Shown: one piece after another, positions 1 through 8,009 of the stretch | How the letters are laid out: the number at the start of each line of letters is the position of its first letter | Position numbering within the stretch: position 1 is the stretch's first letter | Assembly: GCF_002198735.1 (NCBI RefSeq) | Contig: NZ_MWLO01000145.1 | Location: forward strand, 1-64,000 | Reading direction: 5' to 3' | Length of the DNA stretch: 64,000 nucleotides | DNA from: Ideonella sp. A 288 | GTDB taxonomy: Bacteria > Pseudomonadota > Gammaproteobacteria > Burkholderiales > Burkholderiaceae_C | Translations under genes and position numbers: made by a program | The notes under the pieces: generated by a model | Told to the model about the DNA's origin: nothing | What the model saw: the letters and a program-made list of their open reading frames with translations, nothing else | Database searches by the model: none

Positions 1-356
1 CGTCGCCACCCGAGCCATCGCTGCCCGCCACGCCACCGCCCGCCGCGGCACGGTCCGAGCCGGTGCGGCCGGTCGCCACGCCACCCACAGGCCCCGTGGC
101 CGCCACCGCCTCGGCCGCCGCCCCGCGCCCCATCGTGGCGCGCGAGGCCCTGCCCGACGACGTCCGCCGCCGGCTGCCCGAGCTGCGCATCGGCGGCTCG
201 ATGCACTCGCCGGTGCCGGCCAACCGGCTGCTCATCGTCGACGGGCAGGTCGTGCGCGAGGGCGACACCGTGGCGCCGGGCCTGGTGATAGAGCAGATCC
301 GGCCGCGCTCGGCCGTCTTCCGTTTCGGCACGCACCGCTACGAGGTGCCGCTGTGA
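1..356 (+). CDS. gspB: General secretion pathway protein GspB, C-terminal part (cut by window edge)
   Basis: The reading frame is open from the left edge to the TGA at 354-356, so the 5' end lies outside the window. The visible part starts with a Pro/Ala-rich linker, as in the periplasmic stalk of GspB. A compact C-terminal domain follows, with the blocks LPDDVRRRLPELRIGG, NRLLIVDGQVVREGD and APGLVIEQI. These match the type II secretion assembly protein GspB (T2SSB domain), which works with the ATPase GspA to place the GspD secretin. An internal GTG at 63 is probably not the real start, because the linker continues upstream of it. No other secretion gene is visible, so the partner gspA should lie to the left. 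Confidence 0.8.
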   Translation, partial: SPPEPSLPATPPPAAARSEPVRPVATPPTGPVAATASAAAPRPIVAREALPDDVRRRLPELRIGGSMHSPVPANRLLIVDGQVVREGDTVAPGLVIEQIRPRSAVFRFGTHRYEVPL

Positions 357-390
357 GGCGGCCCGAATCCATCCCCCGCCCAGGCCCGCC

Positions 391-1794
391 ATGACCCATC
401 CGCAGCAGCCCGCCCCGTCGCAAAGCGAGGGCGACGTGAACCACACGCCCCGGCGCACCGCCTGGCAGCGCGAACACCTCGACCCGCCGACGCGCGCGCT
501 GCTGGCCCGCGATGCCGAGGCCTTCCTGCACCAGTCGGTGTCCACGCCGTGCCTGAACGGCATCCGCAAGGCCGAGGGCCTGTGGATCGAGGACATGGCG
601 GGCCGGCGCTACATGGACTTCCACGGCAACAACGTGCACCACCTGGGCTATGCCCATCCGCATGTCATCGCGGCCATCAAGGCCCAGCTCGACGAGCTGA
701 GCTTCGCGCCGCGTCGCTTCGCCTGCGACCGCGCGGTGGAACTGGCCGAGGCGCTGGGCGCGCAGTTCCGGCGCCTCACCGGCGCGGCCGGCCGCGTGCT
801 CTTCACCACCGGCGGCAGCGATGCGGTGGAGGTGGCCATCAAGCTGGCCCGCACCGCCACCGGCCGATTCAAGACGCTGAGCTTCTGGGACGCCTTCCAC
901 GGCGCGGGCTTCGGTGCCTCCAGCGTCGGCGGCGAATCGCTGTTCCGATCCGGGCGCGTCGGGCCGCTGCTGCCTGGCACCGAGCACGTGGCGCCGTTCG
1001 GCTGCTACCGCTGCGCCTACGGGCACCCGGTCGACGCCCAGGGCCTGCCCCGGCTCGACCAGTGCCGGCTGGCCTGCGCCGGCATGGTGAAGTACGTGCT
1101 GGAGCGCGAGGGCGACGTGGCCGCGGTGATCGCCGAGCCGGCACGCGCCGTGCCCTACCTGCCGCCGCCAGGCTACTGGCAGGCGGTGCGCGAGGCCTGC
1201 AACGCCCACGGCGCGCTGCTGATCTTCGACGAGATCCCCACCGGCCTGGGCAAGACCGGCCGCTTCTTCGCCGCCGAGCACGACGGCGCCACGCCCGACA
1301 TCGTGGTGCTGGGCAAGGCACTGGGGGGTGGCGTGCTGCCGATCGCGGCCTGCCTGGCGCGCGAGGACCTCAATCTCGCCGGGGCCTATGCCTACGGCCA
1401 CTACACCCACGAGAAGAATCCGGTCACTGCACGGGCCGCGCTGGCCACGCTGGAGGTCATCGAACGCGAAGGCCTGGTCGAGCAGGCGGCGCGCGTCGGT
1501 GCCCACGCGCTGGACCGCCTGCAGGGCCTGAAGGACCGCCACCCGATCATCGGCGATGTGCGCGGCCGCGGCCTGCTGCTGGGCGTCGAACTGGTCACCG
1601 ACCGGGCCGCCAAAACCCCGGCCGGCGACGCGGCCGAGCGCGTGCTCTACCGCGCGATGTCGCGTGGCCTGTCGTTCAAGACCACCATGGGCAACGTGCT
1701 GACGCTGACCCCACCGCTGATCACGACCGAACGGCAGATGGACGAGGCGCTGGACATCCTCGACGCCTGCCTGCAGGAGGAACGCACCGCGTGA
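391..1794 (+). CDS. Class-III PLP-dependent aminotransferase-fold enzyme, PbfA-like
   Basis: The 467-residue protein has the class-III aminotransferase fold. The cofactor-binding block IFDEIPTGLG is followed by LGKALGGG, whose Lys309 is the expected Schiff-base lysine. The blocks MDFHGNNVH, WDAFHGA, LLPGTEHV and GHYTHEK resemble the branch that contains the (R)-1-hydroxy-2-aminoethylphosphonate ammonia-lyase PbfA rather than typical GABA or ornithine transaminases. A cysteine-containing insert (GCYRCAYGHP, then QCRLACAG) is present near residues 208-235. No phosphonate gene is visible nearby, so the substrate is uncertain; an ordinary transaminase is the alternative. The start at 391 lies 34 bp after gspB. 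The gene ends 15 bp before a hairpin repeat that separates it from the convergent gene. Confidence 0.65.
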   Translation: MTHPQQPAPSQSEGDVNHTPRRTAWQREHLDPPTRALLARDAEAFLHQSVSTPCLNGIRKAEGLWIEDMAGRRYMDFHGNNVHHLGYAHPHVIAAIKAQLDELSFAPRRFACDRAVELAEALGAQFRRLTGAAGRVLFTTGGSDAVEVAIKLARTATGRFKTLSFWDAFHGAGFGASSVGGESLFRSGRVGPLLPGTEHVAPFGCYRCAYGHPVDAQGLPRLDQCRLACAGMVKYVLEREGDVAAVIAEPARAVPYLPPPGYWQAVREACNAHGALLIFDEIPTGLGKTGRFFAAEHDGATPDIVVLGKALGGGVLPIAACLAREDLNLAGAYAYGHYTHEKNPVTARAALATLEVIEREGLVEQAARVGAHALDRLQGLKDRHPIIGDVRGRGLLLGVELVTDRAAKTPAGDAAERVLYRAMSRGLSFKTTMGNVLTLTPPLITTERQMDEALDILDACLQEERTA

Positions 1795-1809
1795 GCGCGG
1801 CGGTGCCGG

Positions 1810-1965
1810 TCACAAGCAAATGTGGCTCCGCCACTTTGCTTGACCCCCACGGGGGGCGGGTTGGGCGCAGCCCGGCGCTGGGGGCGCTCACAAGCAAATG
1901 TGGCTCTGCCACTTTGCTTGACCCCCACGGGGGGCGGGCTGGGCGCAGCCCGGCCCTGGGGGCGC
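1810..1965. repeat. Two tandem copies of a 78-bp three-hairpin intergenic element
   Basis: Copy 1 spans 1810-1887 and copy 2 spans 1888-1965, with only a few differences. Each copy holds a long hairpin (arms AAGCAAA-T-GTGGC and GCCAC-TTTGCTT around a three-base loop, with one bulged T). A C5/G5 hairpin and a short GGGC/GCCC hairpin follow. A third start of the unit (TCA, 1966-1968) supplies the stop codon of the convergent gene. The position between two converging genes suggests bidirectional termination or a REP-like mobile repeat. Confidence 0.85.
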
Positions 1966-2787
1966 TCACACACCCATCAGGTCGGACGGCGCGAAATCGG
2001 AATCGCGCACCGCGACGCGATCGCGTTCTTCCAGCCAGTGCTCGTAGCGCGAACGCAGGCGGGTGATGATGCCGGCCTCTTCGGGCAGCGAGAACGCGAA
2101 GGGGTAGAGCGAACGCTCGGTGGCCGACAGCTCGGGTTGGCCACCGAACTTGCCGATCTGCGACATGATGTACGAGAACTCGACCGTCAGCAGCACGGCC
2201 GGTGCGTCCACCGACCGGTTGATGCGGGGTTCACCGAGCACGCTGCAACCCAGCATGCGCTCGTAGTAGCGCACATGGCGCGGGTTCACCTCGATCAGCA
2301 GCGTGTCGTGCCCGCGCATGCGGTGGGCCACGATGTAGGCCACGTGAAACAGCGCCGCCAGCACACGCTTGGTGCCGGTTGTCGGGTCGATGGCCAGCTT
2401 GGTGAACTCGCAGAGCTTCAGGCCCTTGTCGCGCAGGGACTGCACCTCGTGCGGAAAGGTCTGGTCGGCGGCGAGTCTGTCGGGGCCGTCGAAGGCCACC
2501 GTGATGGTGCCGATGGTCTGCTGGTCCTCGATGGCGGCCAGCGTGAAACGCTGCGTGGGGTGGTCGGACGGCAGGTCACCCACCCGATAGCCGCGCCACA
2601 GGTAGCGACCCTTCAAAAGCGACGCCACCAAGCCACGCCGCGACTCGGAATCGGCGGCCTTGATCTTGAAGCGGCGCGGGCCAGGGGCGCCGTCAGGCAG
2701 CATGCCGATCGGCGGGTCCAGCACCAGCATGCTGCCAGCCTTGCGGAACCACTCAACCGACGCGGCAAACAGGGTGCTCGATGTCAT
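1966..2787 (-). CDS. FeeM-like N-acyl amino acid synthase domain protein (GNAT fold)
   Basis: The 273-residue protein resembles the FeeM catalytic core. FeeM enzymes are GNAT-fold relatives of acyl-homoserine-lactone synthases that join acyl-ACP to amino acids. Visible family blocks are YLWRGYRVGDLPSD near residue 62, CEFTKLAID near 147, a helical stretch (FHVAYIVAHR) and IEVNPRHVRYYERMLGC near 186. No signal peptide or membrane segment is present. The ATG at 2787 is preceded by a good GAGGAG ribosome site. A patatin gene lies 79 bp upstream on the same strand. The related PEP-CTERM/exosortase-associated acyltransferase family is an alternative assignment. The exact acyl donor and acceptor cannot be read from sequence. 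Confidence 0.72.
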   Translation of the reverse strand: MTSSTLFAASVEWFRKAGSMLVLDPPIGMLPDGAPGPRRFKIKAADSESRRGLVASLLKGRYLWRGYRVGDLPSDHPTQRFTLAAIEDQQTIGTITVAFDGPDRLAADQTFPHEVQSLRDKGLKLCEFTKLAIDPTTGTKRVLAALFHVAYIVAHRMRGHDTLLIEVNPRHVRYYERMLGCSVLGEPRINRSVDAPAVLLTVEFSYIMSQIGKFGGQPELSATERSLYPFAFSLPEEAGIITRLRSRYEHWLEERDRVAVRDSDFAPSDLMGV

Positions 2788-2866
2788 CGTCGCTACTCCT
2801 CGTAGATCTCAACGCTCAATCGGAGGCCTTTCCGACCATCTTATCGATTCCCTATCATCCATCAGA

Positions 2867-3904
2867 TCACAACTGGCGTGGCGTGAGGAATGTGGCTTCG
2901 ATGTCCACCGTGGTGCGCACCCCCAGATCCGAGCGGTGCGCCTGCAGCCAAGTCTGCATCGCCTGGCGGCCCAGCGCCCGAAGCTGGCGCAGAAATCGAC
3001 CATCCGTGTTCATCTTGCTTGCCGCACCATACTCGGACAGGAGCGAATCGTCACCAACCATGTGCATGCGCAACGACTTGTATCGTCCGGCATCCAGACG
3101 CTGCTCGCGAAGCAGCCGCGTGACAAAGCCGATGGCCCGCATTTCGCCCACCAGGCCGGCATTGAAGGTGATTTCGTTGACCCGATCGAGGATGTCCATC
3201 GCCGAGGTCGGGACGCCGGCCCGCGACAGTGGGTTGATGCGCACCAGCAACAGGTCGAGCGCGTCGGTGTGGTAGATCAGTGGCCACAGCGCCGGGTTGC
3301 CGCTGTAGCCGCCGTCCCAGTAGGGCACGCCGTCGATCGTCACGGCCTGGAACAGCTGCGGCAGGCAGGCCGAGGCCAGCAGCGCGTCGATGGACAGGTC
3401 GTCACCGTTGAACAGGCGCGCCTGCCCGGTGGTGACCGACGTGGCATTGACGAACAACGAGAGCGGCCCGGTGCGCATGGCGGTCTCGTCGACATGGCGA
3501 CGCAGCACGTCGCGCAGCGGGTTGATGCCCAACGGGTTGAACTGATAGGGGCTCACCGACCGCATCAAGGCGCCGAACCATTCGAAGGCCGGGTGGCTCT
3601 CGAGCCCACTCTGGTTGGCCGCCTCGAAGGGATCGAGGCCGAAGCAGGCGTTGGCCGACGACACGTCGCCCCAGAAGGCGTCGAGCGCCGCGCGGGCACC
3701 GGCGCGGCCATTGCGCGCCATGCCGGTGGCCATCACCGCGGCGTTGAGCGCGCCGGCACTGGTGCCGCTGACGCCGGAAAGCACGATGCGCTCGTCCTCG
3801 AGCAGGGCGTCCAGCACGCCCCAGGTGAAGGCGCCGTGCGAGCCTCCCCCCTGCAGGGCGATGTCGACGGGAACGGTCTTGCTTCGGCGTCGTGCGACGG
3901 TCAT
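2867..3904 (-). CDS. Patatin-like phospholipase family protein
   Basis: The 345-residue protein has all three patatin landmarks: the oxyanion loop GGGSHG at 19-24, the nucleophile elbow GTSAG at 47-51 with Ser49, and the catalytic aspartate block YWDGGYSGNPAL with Asp197. These define a Ser-Asp dyad lipid acyl hydrolase that releases fatty acids from phospholipids or other lipid esters. No signal peptide is visible, so it is probably cytoplasmic or membrane-peripheral. Its ATG overlaps the TGA of the DNA ligase gene (ATGA at 3901-3904), showing translational coupling. The FeeM-like acyltransferase follows 79 bp downstream, which could allow use of released acyl groups, but that link is inference. 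Confidence 0.88.
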   Translation of the reverse strand: MTVARRRSKTVPVDIALQGGGSHGAFTWGVLDALLEDERIVLSGVSGTSAGALNAAVMATGMARNGRAGARAALDAFWGDVSSANACFGLDPFEAANQSGLESHPAFEWFGALMRSVSPYQFNPLGINPLRDVLRRHVDETAMRTGPLSLFVNATSVTTGQARLFNGDDLSIDALLASACLPQLFQAVTIDGVPYWDGGYSGNPALWPLIYHTDALDLLLVRINPLSRAGVPTSAMDILDRVNEITFNAGLVGEMRAIGFVTRLLREQRLDAGRYKSLRMHMVGDDSLLSEYGAASKMNTDGRFLRQLRALGRQAMQTWLQAHRSDLGVRTTVDIEATFLTPRQL

Positions 3905-5583
3905 CGGGTGGAGGGCTCCAGCAGCTCGAGCAGGGTGGGCAACGCATCGGCCTCGTGCAGCGGCTTGTCGGTGCGCACGCGCAGCATACGCGGGAAGCGC
4001 ACGGCCAACCCGCTCTTGTGGCGGCGGCTTGCCTGGATGCCCTCGAAACCCAGGGTGAACACCAAGGTGGGCCGCACGCTGCGCACGGGGCCGAACTTTT
4101 CCAGCGTGGTGGCGCGGATGCGGGCATCCACGTCACGGAACTCTGCGTCGGTGAGGCCGGAGTAGGCCTTGGCGAAGGCCACCAGTTGCAGCGCACCGGG
4201 CTGCGCGGGTTCGCGGCGGCCGATGGCCTCGACCACCGCCTGCGCCTCGGCGGCGTCGAGCGGCGGGCGGTTCCACACCGCGAAGGTGTAGTCGGTGTAG
4301 ACGCCGGACCGGCGGCCATGTCCGGCCTGGGCGTAGATGAGCACGGCATCGACGGCCATCGGGTCGATTTTCCATTTCCACCACACGCCGTCGCTGCGCG
4401 TGCGCCCGGTGCCGTAGGCCGACTCGCGGTGCTTGAGCATCAGCCCCTCGACGCGCCGCACGCGGCTGTCCTCGCGCAGCGCGGCCAGCGCCGGCCAGTC
4501 GCCGCCCGCCAGCAGCGGCGACACGGCCACGGGGCCCTCGGCCAGCCGGGCCTCGAGCCGGCGTCGGCGCTCGTGCTGCGGCAACGCGCGCAGGTCGGCC
4601 CCGCCGTCTTCGAGCAGGTCGTAGGCGACGAAGCGCACCGGCGCGGCGGCCAGCACACGCGGCGTCAGTTGCTTGCGCTGGATGCGCTGTTGCAGCAGCT
4701 GGAAGGGCGCGGGCCCGTCGGCCGCCCAGGCCAGCAGTTCGCCATCGAGCACCGTGCCGTCGGGCAGCGCGCCAACCTGGGCGACGACCTCGGGAAAGCG
4801 CTCGGTGACCAGTTCCTCGCCACGCGACCAGATCCACACCTGACCTGCGCGGCGCACCACCTGGGCGCGGATGCCGTCGTACTTCCATTCGGCCATCCAG
4901 TCGCTGGCCGGGCCGAGCGACGCATCGGGCGCGACCAGCGGGTGCGCCAGGAAGAACGGATAGGGCTGGCCGGACGCCGCCTGCAGCGTGGAGGCGGGCG
5001 CCAGCAGCGCGGCCAGGCGGTCGGCGGTGGGCGGCTCGCGCGCGTCGGTCCAGCCCATCATGCGCTGGGCGACGAGCTTGGCATCGAGGCCGGCATGGCG
5101 GCCCAGCGCCCGCTGCACCAGCAGCCGGCTCACGCCGACGCGGAAGCCGCCACCGATGAACTTGACGAGCAGGAAGCGCCCGTCCACCGACAGTATGTGC
5201 AGCCAACGAGCCACCTGCGCGGCCTGCGCCTCGGCCGGCAGCGTGCGCAATGGCAGCAGGCGATCGTGCATCCACGCGTGCAGCCCCAACGGTGGCGCCT
5301 CCTCGGGCGGCGGCAGCAACTGCGCGATGGTCTCGGCCAGGTCACCCACCGCCTGGTAACTGGCTTCGAACAGCCAGTCGGGCAGGCCGGCCTGGGCCTG
5401 CGCCTGGGCGCGCAGCACGGCCATGGGCACGGTGCGGCGCGGCCGGCCGCCGGCCAGGAAGTACACGGCCCAGGCGGCGTCGGCCGCCGGCGCCTGGGCC
5501 AGGTAGCGCACCAGGGCGTCGACCTTGGCCTCGGTGGAGGTGGTCGCGTCCAGCTCGGCGTACAGGCAGGCGAAGCGCTGCAT
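3901..5583 (-). CDS. ATP-dependent DNA ligase, cisplatin-damage-response type
   Basis: The 560-residue protein has the N-terminal DNA-binding region, an adenylation domain with motif I EWKYDGIR (catalytic Lys234) and the later motifs LDGELLAW, VEGLMLKH and WWKWKID, plus a C-terminal OB fold. It seals nicks with ATP. The layout matches the bacterial ligase family found next to an mbl-fold exonuclease and linked to cisplatin resistance. The ATG at 5583 was chosen because it begins MQRFACLYAELDATT, as in relatives, and lies 19 bp after the exonuclease stop. A GTG at 5625 would overlap the upstream gene. The helicase and phosphoesterase of the usual four-gene cluster are not present here. Confidence 0.88.
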   Translation of the reverse strand: MQRFACLYAELDATTSTEAKVDALVRYLAQAPAADAAWAVYFLAGGRPRRTVPMAVLRAQAQAQAGLPDWLFEASYQAVGDLAETIAQLLPPPEEAPPLGLHAWMHDRLLPLRTLPAEAQAAQVARWLHILSVDGRFLLVKFIGGGFRVGVSRLLVQRALGRHAGLDAKLVAQRMMGWTDAREPPTADRLAALLAPASTLQAASGQPYPFFLAHPLVAPDASLGPASDWMAEWKYDGIRAQVVRRAGQVWIWSRGEELVTERFPEVVAQVGALPDGTVLDGELLAWAADGPAPFQLLQQRIQRKQLTPRVLAAAPVRFVAYDLLEDGGADLRALPQHERRRRLEARLAEGPVAVSPLLAGGDWPALAALREDSRVRRVEGLMLKHRESAYGTGRTRSDGVWWKWKIDPMAVDAVLIYAQAGHGRRSGVYTDYTFAVWNRPPLDAAEAQAVVEAIGRREPAQPGALQLVAFAKAYSGLTDAEFRDVDARIRATTLEKFGPVRSVRPTLVFTLGFEGIQASRRHKSGLAVRFPRMLRVRTDKPLHEADALPTLLELLEPSTR

Positions 5584-5602
5584 CGGCAGGGGCTGCGCCG
5601 CG

Positions 5603-6613
5603 TCAGGCGGCGGCCTCCTCGTCACCGTAGGCGGTGCGGAAGGATTCGGCGCGCAGGCCCTGCTCGGCGAGCCAGCGCACCATCACCGCCTCCTGCCCGT
5701 GGGTGACGATCACGCGCTCGGCCCCGGTGGCCGCGATGGCGCGCTGCAGCCCGGGCCAGTCGGCATGGTCCGACAAGGCGAAGCCCCGGTCCACACCCTG
5801 GCGGCGGCGCGCGCCGCGCAGCTGCATCCAGCCACTGGCGAAGGCGTCGCTGAAGTCACCCAGCCGACGCGCCCAGGCACTGGCGTGCACCGAGGGTGGC
5901 GCGATCACCAGCGCGCCGGCCAGCGCCTCGCGATCGGCCCGTTCGCCCAGCACCTGCGTCGGCGGCAAGGTCACGCCACTGGCGCGATAGGCGGCATTGA
6001 GCGGCTCCACCGCGCCGTGCACCAGGATCGGCCCGATGCCGGCGTCCACGCCGGCCAGCAGGCGCTGCGCCTTGCCGAAGCTGTAGGCCAGCAGCAGGCT
6101 GGGCCGGCCGGCGGCGGCATTGGCGCGCCACCAGTCGTCCACCTCGGCCAGCACCTCGGCCTGCGGGCGCCAGCGGTACACCGGCAGGCCGAAGGTGGAT
6201 TCGGTGATGAAGCAGTCGCAGCGCACCGGCTCGAACGGCGCGCAGGTGGGGTTGCGCTCGTCGTGCGCGCTGGCGAAGTAGTCGCCCGACGCCACCCACA
6301 CCTGGCCGCCATGCTCGAGCCGCACCTGCGCCGAGCCCAGCACATGGCCGGCCGGGTGCAGCGACAGGCGCACGCCGTGGTGGGTGACCGCCTCGCCGTA
6401 GTCCAGCGCCTGCAGTGGCAGCGCGGCGCCCAGCCGGGCCCGCAGCACGTGCTCGCCGGCGCGGCTGGCCAGCACGTGCCGGTGGCCCGCCCGGGCATGG
6501 TCGGCATGCGCATGGGTGATCACCGCCCGGTCCACCGGTCGCCAGGGGTCGATGAAGAAGTCGCCCGGCGGGCAGTACAGGCCCTCGGGGCGGGAGACGA
6601 CGAGATCGGTCAT
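5603..6613 (-). CDS. Ligase-associated DNA exonuclease (metallo-beta-lactamase fold)
   Basis: The 336-residue protein carries the metal-binding motif HAHADH at residues 34-39, typical of the metallo-beta-lactamase/beta-CASP nuclease superfamily. Its opening MTDLVVSRPEGLYCPPGDFF matches the family annotated as ligase-associated DNA exonuclease. It probably trims DNA ends during repair before the ATP-dependent ligase encoded immediately downstream seals them. The frame stays open for about 1.3 kb further upstream, but that stretch is the antisense-frame shadow of clsB. The ATG at 6613 fits the family start. The pairing with the ligase is the main support for the function. Confidence 0.85.
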   Translation of the reverse strand: MTDLVVSRPEGLYCPPGDFFIDPWRPVDRAVITHAHADHARAGHRHVLASRAGEHVLRARLGAALPLQALDYGEAVTHHGVRLSLHPAGHVLGSAQVRLEHGGQVWVASGDYFASAHDERNPTCAPFEPVRCDCFITESTFGLPVYRWRPQAEVLAEVDDWWRANAAAGRPSLLLAYSFGKAQRLLAGVDAGIGPILVHGAVEPLNAAYRASGVTLPPTQVLGERADREALAGALVIAPPSVHASAWARRLGDFSDAFASGWMQLRGARRRQGVDRGFALSDHADWPGLQRAIAATGAERVIVTHGQEAVMVRWLAEQGLRAESFRTAYGDEEAAA

Positions 6614-6704
6614 GGCGCCCTCCGCGGCCGCGCTCCCGGCGGCGGGGCCGCCCTGGGCTTCACGGTTGGCCCGTGCCGGGTGCACCGCATGTGGGGGGCG
6701 GCGG

Positions 6705-7982
6705 TCAGTAGCGACCGCTGATGCCGGCCAGCCGCAGGAACCAGTAGGCTGTCGAGGCCACAAAGCCCCGGCGCAACACGGACCACCAGCCGCGACCCAG
6801 CGGCGGCCGCGTGATCGGCGTGGACACGGCCACCGCCGATTCGAAGCGCAGGGCCAGCGCCCCGGTGAAGCCGATGTCGTGCACGACCACGTTGGCCTCC
6901 AGGTTGAGCAGCAGCGACAGCGGGTCGATGTTGCTCGACCCGACGGTGGCCCAGTCGTCGTCGACCACCGCCACCTTGGCATGCAGGAAAGCCGGCGTGT
7001 ACTCGAACACCTGCACGCCCACGGCCAGCAGTTCGTCGTACAGCACCTGCGCGGCCAGCGCCGCGAAACGGTAGTCGGCCTTGCCCTGCAGCAACAGCCG
7101 CACCCGCACCCCACGCTGCGCGGCGCTGCGCAGCGCACGTCGGAAGGCACGGCCCGGGTAGAAATAGGGGCAGATGATGCCCACGCGCTGGCGTGCCGAC
7201 TGGATGGCATCGACGTAGGCACGCTCGATGGCGCGGCGCTGGCGCAGGTTGTCGCGCACGACGAAGGCCGCGCGCACCGGCGGCAGAGGCTCGTGACCTC
7301 CGGCGCCGGCGGCCGACGGCAGGATGCGCAGGCGCCCCAGCATGCGGCGAGCGCGGGCCAGCGGCTCGGCGCTGCGGGCCAGCGAGCCGATCTCCTCGCG
7401 CCAGTCGGCGCCGAGCGCCGCGCGCGTCCACATCGCCCGCGCGGTCTGCTCCACCGCCTCGACCACCGGACCACGCACTTCGACGGCGAAATCCAGCCGC
7501 GGGGCGTCTGACCAGCCGTGGTTGAGGTCGTTGCGGTCGTCGATGATGTTGATGCCGCCCACGAAGCCGACCTCGGCGTCCACGACGCACAGCTTCTGGT
7601 GCAGGCGCCGCAACTGGCCCGGGTGCAACAGGCGCCACCAGCGGTCGATCGGCCGGAACACGGCCAGTTGAACACCGGCGGGCTCGACCCAGCCGCGCAG
7701 CGTGGCCAACGTGGCCTTGGCGCCGAAGCCATCGACCACCAGGTGCACCGCCACGCCGCGCCGTGCGGCTTCGGCCAGCGCGTCGGCCACGGTGCGCGAA
7801 GTCTCGTCGTCGTGGAAGATGTAGGTGGCCATCCACACCTGGTCCCGCGCCGCCGTAATGGCGCGGCACATCGCCGGGAACAACTCGTCCCCACCGGCCA
7901 GCAGGCGCACGGTGTTGCCGCCCGACAGTTCGGGGCGCTGCGGGTGCGCGGCGCTGGCGAATGGGAACGGTGACGAGGACAT
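6705..7982 (-). CDS. clsB: Cardiolipin synthase B
   Basis: The 425-residue protein is a phospholipase D superfamily member with two HKD motifs: HQKLCVVD beginning at His128, and HAKVAVVDDD with His334 and Lys336. Each is followed by the usual GGIN or GSSN block. The length and the opening GGNTVRLLAGGDELF fit ClsB (YbhO), which makes cardiolipin from phosphatidylglycerol at the inner membrane. The gene lies 27 bp downstream of a YbhP-like EEP gene, the same order as ybhP-clsB in Escherichia coli. No long transmembrane segment is seen, consistent with a peripheral enzyme. Confidence 0.92.
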   Translation of the reverse strand: MSSSPFPFASAAHPQRPELSGGNTVRLLAGGDELFPAMCRAITAARDQVWMATYIFHDDETSRTVADALAEAARRGVAVHLVVDGFGAKATLATLRGWVEPAGVQLAVFRPIDRWWRLLHPGQLRRLHQKLCVVDAEVGFVGGINIIDDRNDLNHGWSDAPRLDFAVEVRGPVVEAVEQTARAMWTRAALGADWREEIGSLARSAEPLARARRMLGRLRILPSAAGAGGHEPLPPVRAAFVVRDNLRQRRAIERAYVDAIQSARQRVGIICPYFYPGRAFRRALRSAAQRGVRVRLLLQGKADYRFAALAAQVLYDELLAVGVQVFEYTPAFLHAKVAVVDDDWATVGSSNIDPLSLLLNLEANVVVHDIGFTGALALRFESAVAVSTPITRPPLGRGWWSVLRRGFVASTAYWFLRLAGISGRY

Positions 7983-8009
7983 CAGGCGCTGACGCGGTTG
8001 AACGCCGGG

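Noticed and set aside
232-1542. Long minus-strand open frame (436 codons) opposite the PLP enzyme gene
   Set aside because: It is antisense to a clearly conserved gene, has Arg/Ala/Gly-rich translation and no recognisable motif; this is normal in 70% GC DNA.
5603-7894. A fused 763-residue exonuclease protein with a long N-terminal extension
   Set aside because: The first 427 residues are an out-of-frame reading of clsB, Trp/Arg/Cys-rich and unconserved; the exonuclease begins at the ATG at 6613.
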